Assembly: GCA_026985945.1 (NCBI GenBank)
Contig: JALSPN010000030.1
Span: 1 to 19,055 of the forward strand
Reading direction: 5' to 3'
Length of the DNA stretch: 19,055 bases
DNA from: Thermodesulfobacteriales bacterium
GTDB lineage: Bacteria; Desulfobacterota; Thermodesulfobacteria; Thermodesulfobacteriales; Thermodesulfatatoraceae
Below, piece by piece: positions 1-6,742 of this stretch. Position 1 is the first letter of the stretch. Every line of letters starts with the position of its first letter. Made by a program: the position numbers and the translations under genes. The notes below the pieces were generated by a model. The model saw only the letters and a list, made by a program, of their open reading frames with translations. It had not been told where the DNA came from and ran no database searches.

Positions 1-14
1 GAGAAGATTTGGGA

Positions 15-81
15 GGGGGTGAAAGCTCAGCAATCTGCGCCAACTTTCACCCTCCCCCTGCCCCTCCCTGCGAGGGAGGGG
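15..81. terminator. GC-rich double hairpin after the por operon
   Basis: Two inverted repeats lie just beyond the stop of porB. Bases 61-69 and 73-81 form a perfect 9-bp stem (CCCCTCCCT / AGGGAGGGG) with a 3-base loop. Bases 15-25 and 44-54 form an 11-bp stem with one G-T pair. Read on the minus strand they follow the por operon and could end its transcription or protect the mRNA 3' end. Neither hairpin is followed by a clear U-run in that direction, so intrinsic termination is only a guess. The C-rich tract between them could pair with G-rich sequence on either side, so the two stems compete. It could instead be a copy of a dispersed intergenic repeat. Confidence 0.5.
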
Positions 82-103
82 AGGATTAACCAGAAATTAG
101 GGT

Positions 104-1042
104 TTAGAGCTCCGAAAGCTTGAGTAAGCGCTCGTATTCGGCATCTACCCGGCGCTGAATCTCCTCAATCACCTCAGGCGTTAGGTGCCTAAAACGACGC
201 TGGGCCTTGAGATATTCCTCCACCGGCTTGGGCTTGGTGATCTTACGGGTGAGATAATATTTCCCCTCGATCACCTCATAAAGGGGAAAGATTTTGGTAT
301 CCACCGCCAGACGCGCCAGTTTGATGGAATCTTCCCCTTTGGTGCCCCAACCTGTAGGACAAGGGGCATAAATGTGCACGTAAGCCGGCCCCTTTACCAG
401 GGCGGCCTTCTTGACCTTGTTCATAAGGTCCAAGAAAAAGGCCGGACTAGCCGTGGCCACATAGGGAATACCATGGGCCACCGCAATCTGGGGAACATTT
501 TTCTTCCAGGTCATCTGGCCGAGAGATTTTGCCCCTGGAGGGCTGGTGGTGGTCATGGCGCCAAAAGGAGTGCAGCTTGAACGCTGAACCCCGGTATTCA
601 TGTAAGCTTCGTTATCAAGGCAGATGTAAACGAAATCATGGCCCCGCTCCAGCGCCCCGGAAAGGGCCTGAAGCCCGATATCAGCGGTTCCCCCATCACC
701 GGCCACCGCCACCACATCTACGTGGCGGTTTTTGGGAAAACGGCCGTGACGCTTGAGTACCTTTAGCGCCGCTTCCACGCCGGAAGCAACCGCCGCCGCG
801 TTTTCAAAAGCGATATGAATCCAGGGCACCCGCCAGGAAGTATGAGGAAAAGGAGAAGTAACGATTTCCATACACCCCGTGGCGTTACAGACGATTACAT
901 CTGTCCCCAGGGCCTTCATGGCCATGCGAAGGGCCAGAACCTCTCCGCACCCCTGGCAGGCCCGGTGCCCCGGAGCCAGTGGTTCCTCTTTGGGAAGGTT
1001 CTTAATGGAAAAGCCTTTGAATTTTGTAAGCTCTGGTATCAT
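104..1042 (-). CDS. porB: Pyruvate:ferredoxin oxidoreductase, beta subunit
   Basis: This is the thiamine-diphosphate-binding subunit of the cytoplasmic enzyme that converts pyruvate, CoA and oxidised ferredoxin to acetyl-CoA, CO2 and reduced ferredoxin, or the reverse. The 312-residue protein has the family's usual length. The N-terminal CQGC (Cys29, Cys32) and Cys57 in ATGC are family cluster ligands, and a later Cys in APCPTGW is probably the fourth. The GDGGTADIG segment near residue 115 with the following DNEAYMNTG is the thiamine-diphosphate/Mg site. Its ATG overlaps the stop of porA by 4 bases (ATGA), so the two are probably translationally coupled. A related 2-oxoacid specificity cannot be fully excluded, but sequence and gene order favour pyruvate. 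Confidence 0.95.
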   Translation of the reverse strand: MIPELTKFKGFSIKNLPKEEPLAPGHRACQGCGEVLALRMAMKALGTDVIVCNATGCMEIVTSPFPHTSWRVPWIHIAFENAAAVASGVEAALKVLKRHGRFPKNRHVDVVAVAGDGGTADIGLQALSGALERGHDFVYICLDNEAYMNTGVQRSSCTPFGAMTTTSPPGAKSLGQMTWKKNVPQIAVAHGIPYVATASPAFFLDLMNKVKKAALVKGPAYVHIYAPCPTGWGTKGEDSIKLARLAVDTKIFPLYEVIEGKYYLTRKITKPKPVEEYLKAQRRFRHLTPEVIEEIQRRVDAEYERLLKLSEL

Positions 1043-2217
1043 GACTCCCTCACCCCTATCATTTCGTATGCTTCTTTGGGCCGCTTTTTGAGATAGAAAG
1101 CAGCCCGATCCGCCATTTCTTCGAAATCTTCCACGGTAATATCTCGACCACCGAGACCGGCGATGAAGTTTACCACCCGCGGCCGACGAGCAGCATTATA
1201 AAGAGCCGCTCGCACCTCGGTCCCTAACGGCCCTCCTACCCCACCAGGCGTAAGGGCACGATCTATCACGGCCAATACCGGAATCTTGGAAACCGCCTTG
1301 CGAAATTCCTGCATCGGGAAAGGCCGCCAGAGGCGGAAACGGATAAGACCTACCTTCTTGCCCTGCTCACGCATCTTATCCACCGCGGTCATGGCCGTCT
1401 CCGCCAGACTTCCGTTTATGAGGAGGACCACTTCGGCGTCTTCGGTCCGATAGGTTTCAACCGGATGATATTCCCTGCCAAACCTCTGGGCCCAGTCTTT
1501 CCAGACGCGAAGGATAACGCGCCGGGTATTTTTAAAGGCCTCGTCCTGAGCCTTTTTGGCCTCAAAATAGATTTCAGGGATCCCAACCGGCCCCATCGTT
1601 AAAGGTTTGCGGGGATCAAGCTTATACTTGGGTTTGAAAGCCGGCAGAAAGGCATCTACCTCTTCCTGATCGGGAAGCTCAATGGGCTCGATCACGTGGG
1701 AAAGAGTAAAACCATCAATGTTTACGATAGTGGGAAACATTACATTGCGATCTTCAGCAATCCGGAAGGCCTGAATCACAAGATCCACCGCTTCCTGACC
1801 ATTTTCCGCCCAGAGCTGAATCCAGCCGGTATCACGCTGGGCCATGATGTCGCTGTGATCATTCCAGATGCTGATAGGGGCCGAAAGGGCCCGGTTGGCC
1901 ACCACCATCACCACGGGGAGCCTCAGGGCCGGGGCAATAAAAAGGATTTCGTGCATAAGGGCAAGCCCCTGAGAGGAGGTAGAGGTAAAGGTGCGAGCTC
2001 CCGTTGCCACCGCCCCAAGGGCCGCACTGATAGCCGAATGCTCGGACTCCACGGTAATGTATTCGGCATCAAGCTCCCCGTTGGCTACCAGTTCACTCAG
2101 ATGTTCCACGATATGGGTCTGCGGGGTAATAGGATAGGCCGCTATAACTTCTGCCCTGGCCAATTTGACCGCATCAGCAATCGCAATGGAGACTTCCTTC
2201 GCCACTCTCTTTCCCAT
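1039..2217 (-). CDS. porA: Pyruvate:ferredoxin oxidoreductase, alpha subunit
   Basis: This subunit carries the pyrimidine-binding half of the thiamine-diphosphate site of the 2-oxoacid:ferredoxin oxidoreductase and pairs with the beta subunit. The 392-residue protein opens with the characteristic AYPITPQTHIVEHL (about residues 29-42), then VESEHSAISAALGA and the TSSQGLALMHE stretch, all typical of POR alpha chains. The C-terminal part (from about residue 255) looks like the transketolase-C-like domain II with RFRLWRPFP. The start is supported by a strong GGAGGAGGT ribosome site six bases upstream on the minus strand, just inside the end of the delta gene. It follows the delta gene by 2 bases and overlaps porB by 4. 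No missing key segment is seen. Confidence 0.95.
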   Translation of the reverse strand: MGKRVAKEVSIAIADAVKLARAEVIAAYPITPQTHIVEHLSELVANGELDAEYITVESEHSAISAALGAVATGARTFTSTSSQGLALMHEILFIAPALRLPVVMVVANRALSAPISIWNDHSDIMAQRDTGWIQLWAENGQEAVDLVIQAFRIAEDRNVMFPTIVNIDGFTLSHVIEPIELPDQEEVDAFLPAFKPKYKLDPRKPLTMGPVGIPEIYFEAKKAQDEAFKNTRRVILRVWKDWAQRFGREYHPVETYRTEDAEVVLLINGSLAETAMTAVDKMREQGKKVGLIRFRLWRPFPMQEFRKAVSKIPVLAVIDRALTPGGVGGPLGTEVRAALYNAARRPRVVNFIAGLGGRDITVEDFEEMADRAAFYLKKRPKEAYEMIGVRES

Positions 2218-2219
2218 GA

Positions 2220-2516
2220 TTAAACCTCCTCCATGACCATTGTGATGGCATTTTTAGGGCAGACAGCGGCACAAATCCCGCAGCCCTTACAATAATAAAG
2301 ATTTACCAGATAATAGCCCTCTTCATCCTGCTGGTCATAACACATATCCGGGCACATGATGTAGCAGGTCCCGCATTTGACGCACTTTTCTTTATCAAGC
2401 ACCGGGCGGAGAGAACGCCAATTCCCCGTCTTAAACTCTGCACTGTTGCCGGGCTCCAGAATATAGAGCCCAAAAGGCACTTCTTTCCAGGGCATCATGC
2501 CTTGATCTTTACCCAT
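2220..2516 (-). CDS. porD: Pyruvate:ferredoxin oxidoreductase, delta subunit (2x[4Fe-4S] ferredoxin)
   Basis: This small electron-transfer subunit of the POR complex relays electrons from the beta-subunit cluster to external ferredoxin. In 98 residues it holds two classical CxxCxxCxxxCP motifs: Cys45, Cys48, Cys51, Cys55 and Cys76, Cys79, Cys82, Cys86. An N-terminal arm of about 40 residues (WKEVPFG... NWRSLRPV) is typical of POR delta subunits and distinguishes it from free ferredoxins. An AAGGAG ribosome site six bases before the ATG overlaps the stop of the gamma gene. An extra Cys59 lies just after the first motif and is not expected to bind a cluster. The gene is tightly packed between the gamma and alpha genes. 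Confidence 0.95.
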   Translation of the reverse strand: MGKDQGMMPWKEVPFGLYILEPGNSAEFKTGNWRSLRPVLDKEKCVKCGTCYIMCPDMCYDQQDEEGYYLVNLYYCKGCGICAAVCPKNAITMVMEEV

Positions 2517-2526
2517 TGCCTGCTCC

Positions 2527-3078
2527 TTACGTGTAAAGTTTGGTTTCTTCTATAGCCCGCGCCATGGCGGCCTTATTTTTCTCTGCCAGGCGGCCAAAAC
2601 GGTGTTCGAGAGCTTCTTCAAGATATTTCTGATCCACAAGGCCGGTGGCCTTAAGAAAGGCCCCCAGCATGGTGGTGTTGGTAATGGGAAGCCCCAGAAC
2701 TTCCATCGCTATTTTGGTAGCGTCCACCACCGCAAGCTTTCCTTTATAACCACCAAGCATTTCTCGCAATGTCTTTTCGTCTTTGCTGGAATTCAGGATG
2801 ACCCAGCCGTCTTCTTTGAGACCCGCGGTAACGTTTACGATGGTAGGAAGAGAAGGATCAAGGACCACCACGATATCGGGGTTATACACCTTCTCTCGCA
2901 AGCGGATCTTTTCCTCGCTTACCCGCACAAAGGCCATTACCGGAGCTCCGCGCCGCTCCGGGCCAAAGCTCGGAAAGGCCTGGGCATATTTATTCTGGTT
3001 GATGGCGGAAATGGCAATTAGTTCGGCGGAAGTAACCGCTCCCTGACCACCGCGGCCGTGAAGTCTCACTTCAATCAT
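2527..3078 (-). CDS. porG: Pyruvate:ferredoxin oxidoreductase, gamma subunit
   Basis: This is the first gene of the operon and encodes the gamma (domain III) subunit of POR. The 183-residue protein begins MIEVRLHGRGGQGAVTSAEL, the hallmark of this family, and continues with FPSFGPERRGAPVMAFVR, also highly characteristic. I place the start at 3078 rather than at the upstream in-frame ATG at 3123. An AAGGAG sits 7 bases before 3078, the family starts at this methionine, and the extra 15 residues would overlap the TATAAT promoter box and the palindrome. In some species the gene is called porC. The gamma-delta-alpha-beta order is that of four-subunit archaeal and Thermotoga enzymes, not of the single-chain enzyme of many sulfate reducers. 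Confidence 0.95.
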   Translation of the reverse strand: MIEVRLHGRGGQGAVTSAELIAISAINQNKYAQAFPSFGPERRGAPVMAFVRVSEEKIRLREKVYNPDIVVVLDPSLPTIVNVTAGLKEDGWVILNSSKDEKTLREMLGGYKGKLAVVDATKIAMEVLGLPITNTTMLGAFLKATGLVDQKYLEEALEHRFGRLAEKNKAAMARAIEETKLYT

Positions 3079-3085
3079 TGGCCCA

Positions 3086-3091
3086 CTCCTT
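3086..3091 (-). promoter_or_regulatory. Ribosome binding site fixing the por gamma start
   Basis: AAGGAG on the minus strand lies 7 bases before the ATG at 3078. It decides between this start and the in-frame ATG 45 bases upstream, which has no comparable site. Confidence 0.85.
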
Positions 3092-3096
3092 GAAAA

Positions 3097-3113
3097 ATTA
3101 TAAGTTGCAACTT
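3097..3113 (-). promoter_or_regulatory. Candidate por promoter -10 box with adjoining palindromic operator
   Basis: On the minus strand a perfect TATAAT lies at 3102-3097, 19 bases before the gamma-subunit ATG. It is abutted upstream, sharing one base, by the perfect 12-bp palindrome AAGTTGCAACTT (3102-3113), which fills most of what would be the -35/-10 spacer. No good -35 box stands at 16-18 bases, which would suit a promoter that needs an activator. A TTGACA occurs further upstream (3143-3138) but is 35 bases from the TATAAT. The palindrome is a plausible regulator binding site, and no regulator gene is in the window. The promoter assignment is inference. Confidence 0.5.
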
Positions 3114-3218
3114 TCGTTAACATACCTTTTTGCTAGGTGTCAATAATGATGAAGGCCCAAATTATGAATTTTGGGCGTATTACCGAAAAGAAAAAACGAC
3201 CAGATCCCCAAATTTTGC
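3114..3218. other. Divergent intergenic region with a second dyad
   Basis: This is the rest of the gap between the divergent por operon and the channel gene. It holds the dyad GCCCAAA (3155-3161) / TTTGGGC (3170-3176) with an 8-base AT-rich spacer, placed 55-76 bases before the TTG start of the channel gene. It may be an operator or a small mRNA hairpin. No convincing plus-strand sigma-70 promoter was found, and TTAACA at 3117-3122 has only a poor AT-rich partner. No gene is seen here. Confidence 0.4.
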
Positions 3219-3225
3219 AAGGAGG
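3219..3225 (+). promoter_or_regulatory. Ribosome binding site fixing a TTG start
   Basis: A full AAGGAGG is followed by five T residues and then TTG at 3231. It argues for the TTG at 3231 over the upstream in-frame TTG at 3171, which has no ribosome site. Confidence 0.85.
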
Positions 3226-3230
3226 TTTTT

Positions 3231-4184
3231 TTGGAAAAGCTTTACTGTGATTGGGAGGCAACTGAAAACCCGCAAGAGGAGGTCTCTTTAGAAGGCCTTG
3301 ATTTTTCGGGGAAGGACCTCAGTGGTGAAAATTTAAGCGGGGCCAGCCTCCGCGGGGCCAGATTCTTTCGGGCCAATCTTCGCGGAGCCATCTTAACCGG
3401 AGCCGATCTTACGGGAGCCGACTTCACCGGGGCCAATCTCGAAGGGGCCAACCTTGAAGGGGCCAAAGCCGAAGCTGCAGGCTTTGGCATGGCCAATTTG
3501 AAAGGGGCCCGTCTTTTTAATGCCAATCTTCGACATGCCACCTTTACCAAGGCGGATCTTGAGAGGGCAGAGCTTGGCTGTGCTGACCTTTCATATGCCC
3601 GTTTACGCGAAGCCAACCTCAAAAAGGCCAACTTTACCGCGGCTATCTTAAAGGAGGCCCATCTGAATTTAAGTGATGTCTCAGGGGCCATCTTTAAGGA
3701 TGCCGATCTGCGCGGGGCCCACCTCCGCATGCTAAAAGGCTACAAAACTGCCAACTGGATAGGAACGGACATTCGAGACATAAATTTCGCCGGGGCCTAT
3801 CTCGTTCGCCGGCACATTCTGGATGAAAATTATCTTGAGGAATTCCGCAAACAGGGACGCTGGGCCAAAATCGTCTATTATCTCTGGTGGTTGACTTCCG
3901 ACTGCGGACGGAGCCTGAAACGCTGGTGTTTTTTGATTGCTCTGCAGGCCCTCTTCTTTGCCTTTATCTATCACCTTATCGGGGTGGACTATGGTAAATA
4001 CCCCACCCCTCTCTCACCCCTTTACTATAGCGTGGTAACGCTTACTACTTTGGGTTACGGGGATGTCATCCCCAACTCCATGCTGGGACAAATTGTGGCC
4101 ATCTGTGAAGTCATTACAGGCTATGTCATGTTAGGAGGGCTTCTGGCCATCTTCACCAATCGTATTGCCAGGAGGGCGGATTAA
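3231..4184 (+). CDS. Pentapeptide-repeat protein fused to a two-helix potassium channel
   Basis: This 317-residue protein joins a cytoplasmic pentapeptide-repeat domain to a C-terminal ion channel. Residues about 22-190 are tandem A(N/D)LxG-type pentapeptides, which in known structures stack into a right-handed square beta helix. A linker is followed by TM1 (about 232-250), a pore loop with the potassium selectivity filter TTLGYGD (272-278) and TM2 (about 286-309), as in the Ion_trans_2 family. The protein probably forms an inner-membrane K+ channel whose repeat rod acts as a gating or partner-binding domain; that role is inference. The TTG start is chosen for its ribosome site. Its stop overlaps the ATG of the HDOD gene by one base (TAATG), suggesting co-translation. 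Confidence 0.9.
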   Translation: MEKLYCDWEATENPQEEVSLEGLDFSGKDLSGENLSGASLRGARFFRANLRGAILTGADLTGADFTGANLEGANLEGAKAEAAGFGMANLKGARLFNANLRHATFTKADLERAELGCADLSYARLREANLKKANFTAAILKEAHLNLSDVSGAIFKDADLRGAHLRMLKGYKTANWIGTDIRDINFAGAYLVRRHILDENYLEEFRKQGRWAKIVYYLWWLTSDCGRSLKRWCFLIALQALFFAFIYHLIGVDYGKYPTPLSPLYYSVVTLTTLGYGDVIPNSMLGQIVAICEVITGYVMLGGLLAIFTNRIARRAD

Positions 4185-5035
4185 TGGGGTTTTTGAATTT
4201 TTTTAAAAAGAAAAAGAGAGACCCCCGCAAAGAATTGCAGGAAATACTTGAAGGCTATGAACTGCCATATTTCCCCAAGGCTGCCATTTTAGCCCTTGAG
4301 GCCTTACGAGACCATCAGACTCCCACCCACGAAATTGCCAGACGCCTGGCAGCAGACCCCGGTATTCACATCCGGATCTTAAAAACTGTTAACTCTGCCG
4401 CCTTTGGCCTGCCCCGCAAGGTAACAAATATAGAACACGCCGTGGCCCTCCTGGGCCGGGCACGGCTTGAATCTCTTATTCTGCCCCTGGCGGTAAATCA
4501 AAGTCTTCCCAAGTTCAAAAGCCCCTGTCTTGACCTGGAACTCTTCTGGCTAGCCGCGGCCAAAAGAGGGAGTCTGGCCCGCCAGATGGCCCAGATTCTC
4601 CACCCCAACACCGCCACCGAGGCCTTCAGTGCCGGCCTCCTTCAAGACATGGCTATTCCGGTGATCATGCATCTCAAAGAGAAAAGTTATTGCCCTACCC
4701 TTGAAAACTGGAATCAGGACCCGAAAGCGGATCTGATAACACTTGAAAGAGAAAAATTCAATTTTGATCACCAGTATGTGGGGGGATTAATGGCCGAAGA
4801 TTGGAGCCTTCCGGATTACCTGGTAAAAGCCATTGCCCTTCACCATCGTCCTGAGGTAGAGCCAGCCGTTTACCTCGCTTCTCATATTCGCTATCAAAGC
4901 GAACCCGATACTTTTGAAAAAGAAATCATCGTTGAAGAGGCTCGCGAAAAATTTAGTCTCGACGCGGATCACACCCTCCGGGTAATAAAAAAGGCCGAAG
5001 AAGAGGCAGAAGAACTGGCCAAAGTATTTCTTTAG
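4184..5035 (+). CDS. HDOD domain signalling protein
   Basis: This 283-residue soluble protein has an HDOD domain over about residues 20-215, recognised from LPYFPKAAILAL, the LAADPGIHIRILKTVNSAAFG helix pair and the IEHAVALLGRARLESLIL segment. HDOD domains are degenerate relatives of HD phosphohydrolases that act in signalling, often near c-di-GMP, chemotaxis or two-component systems, and usually lack catalytic metal ligands. The start is strongly lysine-rich (KKKKR within the first 12 residues) and the C-terminus is acidic and helical. It lies directly behind the channel gene with a one-base overlap, and the GGAGGG of its ribosome site is inside that gene. The coupling suggests it may sense or control the channel, which is inference. 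No second domain is seen. Confidence 0.88.
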   Translation: MGFLNFFKKKKRDPRKELQEILEGYELPYFPKAAILALEALRDHQTPTHEIARRLAADPGIHIRILKTVNSAAFGLPRKVTNIEHAVALLGRARLESLILPLAVNQSLPKFKSPCLDLELFWLAAAKRGSLARQMAQILHPNTATEAFSAGLLQDMAIPVIMHLKEKSYCPTLENWNQDPKADLITLEREKFNFDHQYVGGLMAEDWSLPDYLVKAIALHHRPEVEPAVYLASHIRYQSEPDTFEKEIIVEEAREKFSLDADHTLRVIKKAEEEAEELAKVFL

Positions 5036-5039
5036 AAGG

Positions 5040-5067
5040 TTGCAGGATAGATCAGTCAGGTTATCTT
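5040..5067 (+). promoter_or_regulatory. Candidate promoter of tRNA-Gln
   Basis: TTGCAG (5040-5045) and TATCTT (5062-5067) are separated by 16 bases. A start about 7 bases after the -10 box would fall 3-4 bases before the mature tRNA 5' end at 5078, the short leader expected for a tRNA gene. Confidence 0.6.
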
Positions 5068-5077
5068 TAATGCCAGA

Positions 5078-5152
5078 TCCCGGGTCGTCTAAGAGGCAGG
5101 ACATGGGGTTTTGGCCCCCATAGTGGTGGTTCGAATCCACCCCCGGGATCCA
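5078..5152 (+). tRNA. tRNA-Gln (anticodon UUG), CCA encoded
   Basis: The sequence folds as a complete cloverleaf. The acceptor stem is TCCCGGG (5078-5084) with CCCGGGA (5142-5148), followed by the D arm GTCTAAGAGGCAGGAC. The anticodon stem TGGGG/CCCCA has loop TTTTGGC giving anticodon TTG. A four-base variable region follows, then the T arm GGTGG-TTCGAAT-CCACC. Discriminator T5149 and CCA (5150-5152) are encoded. The UUG anticodon reads CAA and, by wobble, CAG. All stems are perfectly paired. It stands alone, with no tRNA partner and no terminator before the next gene. Confidence 0.95.
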
Positions 5153-5163
5153 GAACCCACCCT

Positions 5164-5883
5164 ATGGAAACAGTTCTAGAAGTTCAAGAATTAAGCAAGT
5201 TTTTTGGAAAGATTTGTGCTCTTAAAAGGGTAAGTTTTTCTCTTTTTTCAGGTGAAATCCTTGGAATTATAGGACCTAATGGGGCTGGTAAAACCACCCT
5301 TATTAACTGTCTTTTAGGGCTTGTTTCTCCAACTTCCGGAAAAATTCTTTATTTTGGAAAAGACTTTTTCAAAAATAGAAGCTGGATACTTTCCAGAATA
5401 AATTTTGCCTCAAATTATGTTGCCCTTCCTTTATCTCTAACCGTAGAAGAAAATCTTTTAGTCTATGCCTATCTTTATGGGATCAAAAAGCCTCAAGATC
5501 AAGTGGCCGAAATGCTTCGAATTTTCGAACTTCACGAAAAGAGAAAAAAACGCACCCGAACCCTTTCTTCAGGACAAATGATGCGCCTTTGTCTAGCCAA
5601 AGCTTTTCTCAACAGCCCTCGCATTCTCTTACTTGACGAACCAACCGCAGGGCTGGATCCGGAAATAGCTCAAAAAACGCACCGGCTTATCTCTTCTTAC
5701 GCTCGCCAAAAAGAAATGGCTGTCCTCTTCACCTCTCATAATCTTACGGAAGTAGAACGCATCTCGGATCGGATCCTCATCTTGCAAAATGGAAAAGTGA
5801 AAGCCCTTGGCAAGGTTCCAGAACTTTTAAAAGAATTTGGGAGCCAAAGCCTCGAAGAGCTCTATTTTGGATTGATATCATGA
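5164..5883 (+). CDS. ABC-2 type exporter, ATP-binding subunit
   Basis: This 239-residue ATPase would power the membrane protein encoded next. It has Walker A GPNGAGKT (37-44), the signature LSSGQ (134-138), Walker B ILLLDEP (154-160) and the switch His in FTSHN. Its length and the TAGLDPE stretch fit the single-domain ATPases of ABC-2 exporters (NatA/NodI/DrrA-like), which move drugs, polysaccharides or lipids; the substrate is unknown. The ATG lies 11 bases after the encoded CCA of tRNA-Gln and has no Shine-Dalgarno sequence, which is unusual here. The first 370 or so bases are visibly AT-rich (sampled stretches about 25-40% GC against 50-55% in neighbouring genes), a possible sign of acquisition. 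The stop overlaps the next gene by 4 bases. Confidence 0.93.
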   Translation: METVLEVQELSKFFGKICALKRVSFSLFSGEILGIIGPNGAGKTTLINCLLGLVSPTSGKILYFGKDFFKNRSWILSRINFASNYVALPLSLTVEENLLVYAYLYGIKKPQDQVAEMLRIFELHEKRKKRTRTLSSGQMMRLCLAKAFLNSPRILLLDEPTAGLDPEIAQKTHRLISSYARQKEMAVLFTSHNLTEVERISDRILILQNGKVKALGKVPELLKEFGSQSLEELYFGLIS

Positions 5884-6671
5884 ATTTAAGAAGGGTTTTT
5901 GCGATTTTTCTCCGTCAGCTTTATCTTTATCGGCGCAGTTTCACCCGCATACTAGATGTCTTTTATTGGCCTACGGTGGATCTCCTCCTTTGGGGCTTTG
6001 TTACCTTGTATCTGGAAAAGGCTGGAGCTCAGATGCCCCAATATGTCTCTTTTTTTCTTGGGGGGCTTATTCTCTGGAATATCCTCTTAAGAGCCCAACA
6101 GGGGCTTTCAGTGTCTTTCCTGGAAGATATCTGGGCTCGTAATCTTTTAAATCTTTTTGTCTCACCCCTTACCCTTAACGAGTACCTCGCAGGGCTGGTT
6201 TTAGTAAGCATCGTTAAGGTTGTCATTGCTTTTGTTGTTATGACAACCCTTGCGGCTCTCTTTTTCGGCTTTAAGATTTTTGTACTGGGGACCTCACTCC
6301 TTCCCTTTATTCTCAATCTCTGTGCCTTGGGGTGGGCCATTGGGTTGGTTACCATGGCGGCTATTTTGCGCTTCGGTCAAGAGGCAGAAATATTGGCCTG
6401 GGCGCTTTCCTTTCTTTTTCTCCCTGTTTCTGCAGTGTTTTATCCCGTTGACGTCCTTCCCGAAATGCTTCAGAAAATAGCAGCCTGGGTCCCTTCCTCT
6501 TATATATTTGAGGGCATGCGAAAGGTGCTGCTTGTAAAAGCTTTTGAAAAGACCCTATTGCTCAAGGCTTCTTTATTAAACCTGGCCTATTTTTTTGGAA
6601 GCTATTTTCTCTTTTTGGACACCTACCGAGATGCCCTCAAAAGGGGAACGATTCCTAAAATCGGTGAATGA
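5880..6671 (+). CDS. ABC-2 type exporter, permease subunit
   Basis: This 263-residue integral membrane protein partners the preceding ATPase. About six hydrophobic segments are visible (near residues 28-46, 56-72, 104-130, 136-160, 165-190 and 232-248). The order, and the short Pro-containing segment FYPVDVLPEMLQ after the fifth helix, match ABC-2 permeases of the NodJ/DrrB type. It starts within the stop of the ATPase gene (ATGA), so the two are co-translated. A conserved GQEAEILAWALSF motif precedes the fifth helix. The substrate cannot be told from sequence, and no biosynthetic genes lie beside it. It is followed by 101 non-coding bases carrying the promoter of rplM. Confidence 0.9.
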   Translation: MNLRRVFAIFLRQLYLYRRSFTRILDVFYWPTVDLLLWGFVTLYLEKAGAQMPQYVSFFLGGLILWNILLRAQQGLSVSFLEDIWARNLLNLFVSPLTLNEYLAGLVLVSIVKVVIAFVVMTTLAALFFGFKIFVLGTSLLPFILNLCALGWAIGLVTMAAILRFGQEAEILAWALSFLFLPVSAVFYPVDVLPEMLQKIAAWVPSSYIFEGMRKVLLVKAFEKTLLLKASLLNLAYFFGSYFLFLDTYRDALKRGTIPKIGE

Positions 6672-6713
6672 TTGCCAATTCATCCCTTTGGGTTTAAATT
6701 TGGGATCACCTTC

Positions 6714-6742
6714 TTGACAAGAAAGGGGTAGTCTTTTAAAGA
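6714..6742 (+). promoter_or_regulatory. Candidate promoter of rplM-rpsI
   Basis: A perfect TTGACA (6714-6719) is followed after 17 bases by TAAAGA (6737-6742), or after 16 by TTAAAG. The start would lie near 6749, leaving a leader of about 24 bases with a GGAGG ribosome site at 6760-6764, 8 bases before the ATG of rplM. The good -35 box and its position after the exporter operon support a separate ribosomal-protein unit. Confidence 0.6.

Noticed and set aside
1696..2223. A 175-codon plus-strand open frame opposite por alpha
   Set aside because: It is antisense to strongly conserved enzyme sequence, and its low-complexity His run comes from the complement of Val/Met codons.
3079..3123. A 15-residue N-terminal extension of the por gamma subunit from ATG 3123
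   Set aside because: It would run through the TATAAT box and the palindrome, has no ribosome site, and lies ahead of the family's usual MIEVRLHGRGGQG start, which has a good AAGGAG.
3138..3143. Minus-strand TTGACA as the -35 box of por
   Set aside because: It is 35 bases from the TATAAT, and at 16-18 bases only TTAAC-type sequence is found, so it does not make a convincing pair.
3171..3230. A longer channel protein starting at TTG 3171
   Set aside because: No ribosome site stands before it and the added residues are lysine-rich without similarity to the family; the TTG at 3231 has a full AAGGAGG.
3242..3730. A 162-codon minus-strand open frame opposite the pentapeptide repeats
   Set aside because: Its Ala/Arg/Ser-rich repetitive product is the complement of the pentapeptide repeats; there is no ribosome site or family similarity.
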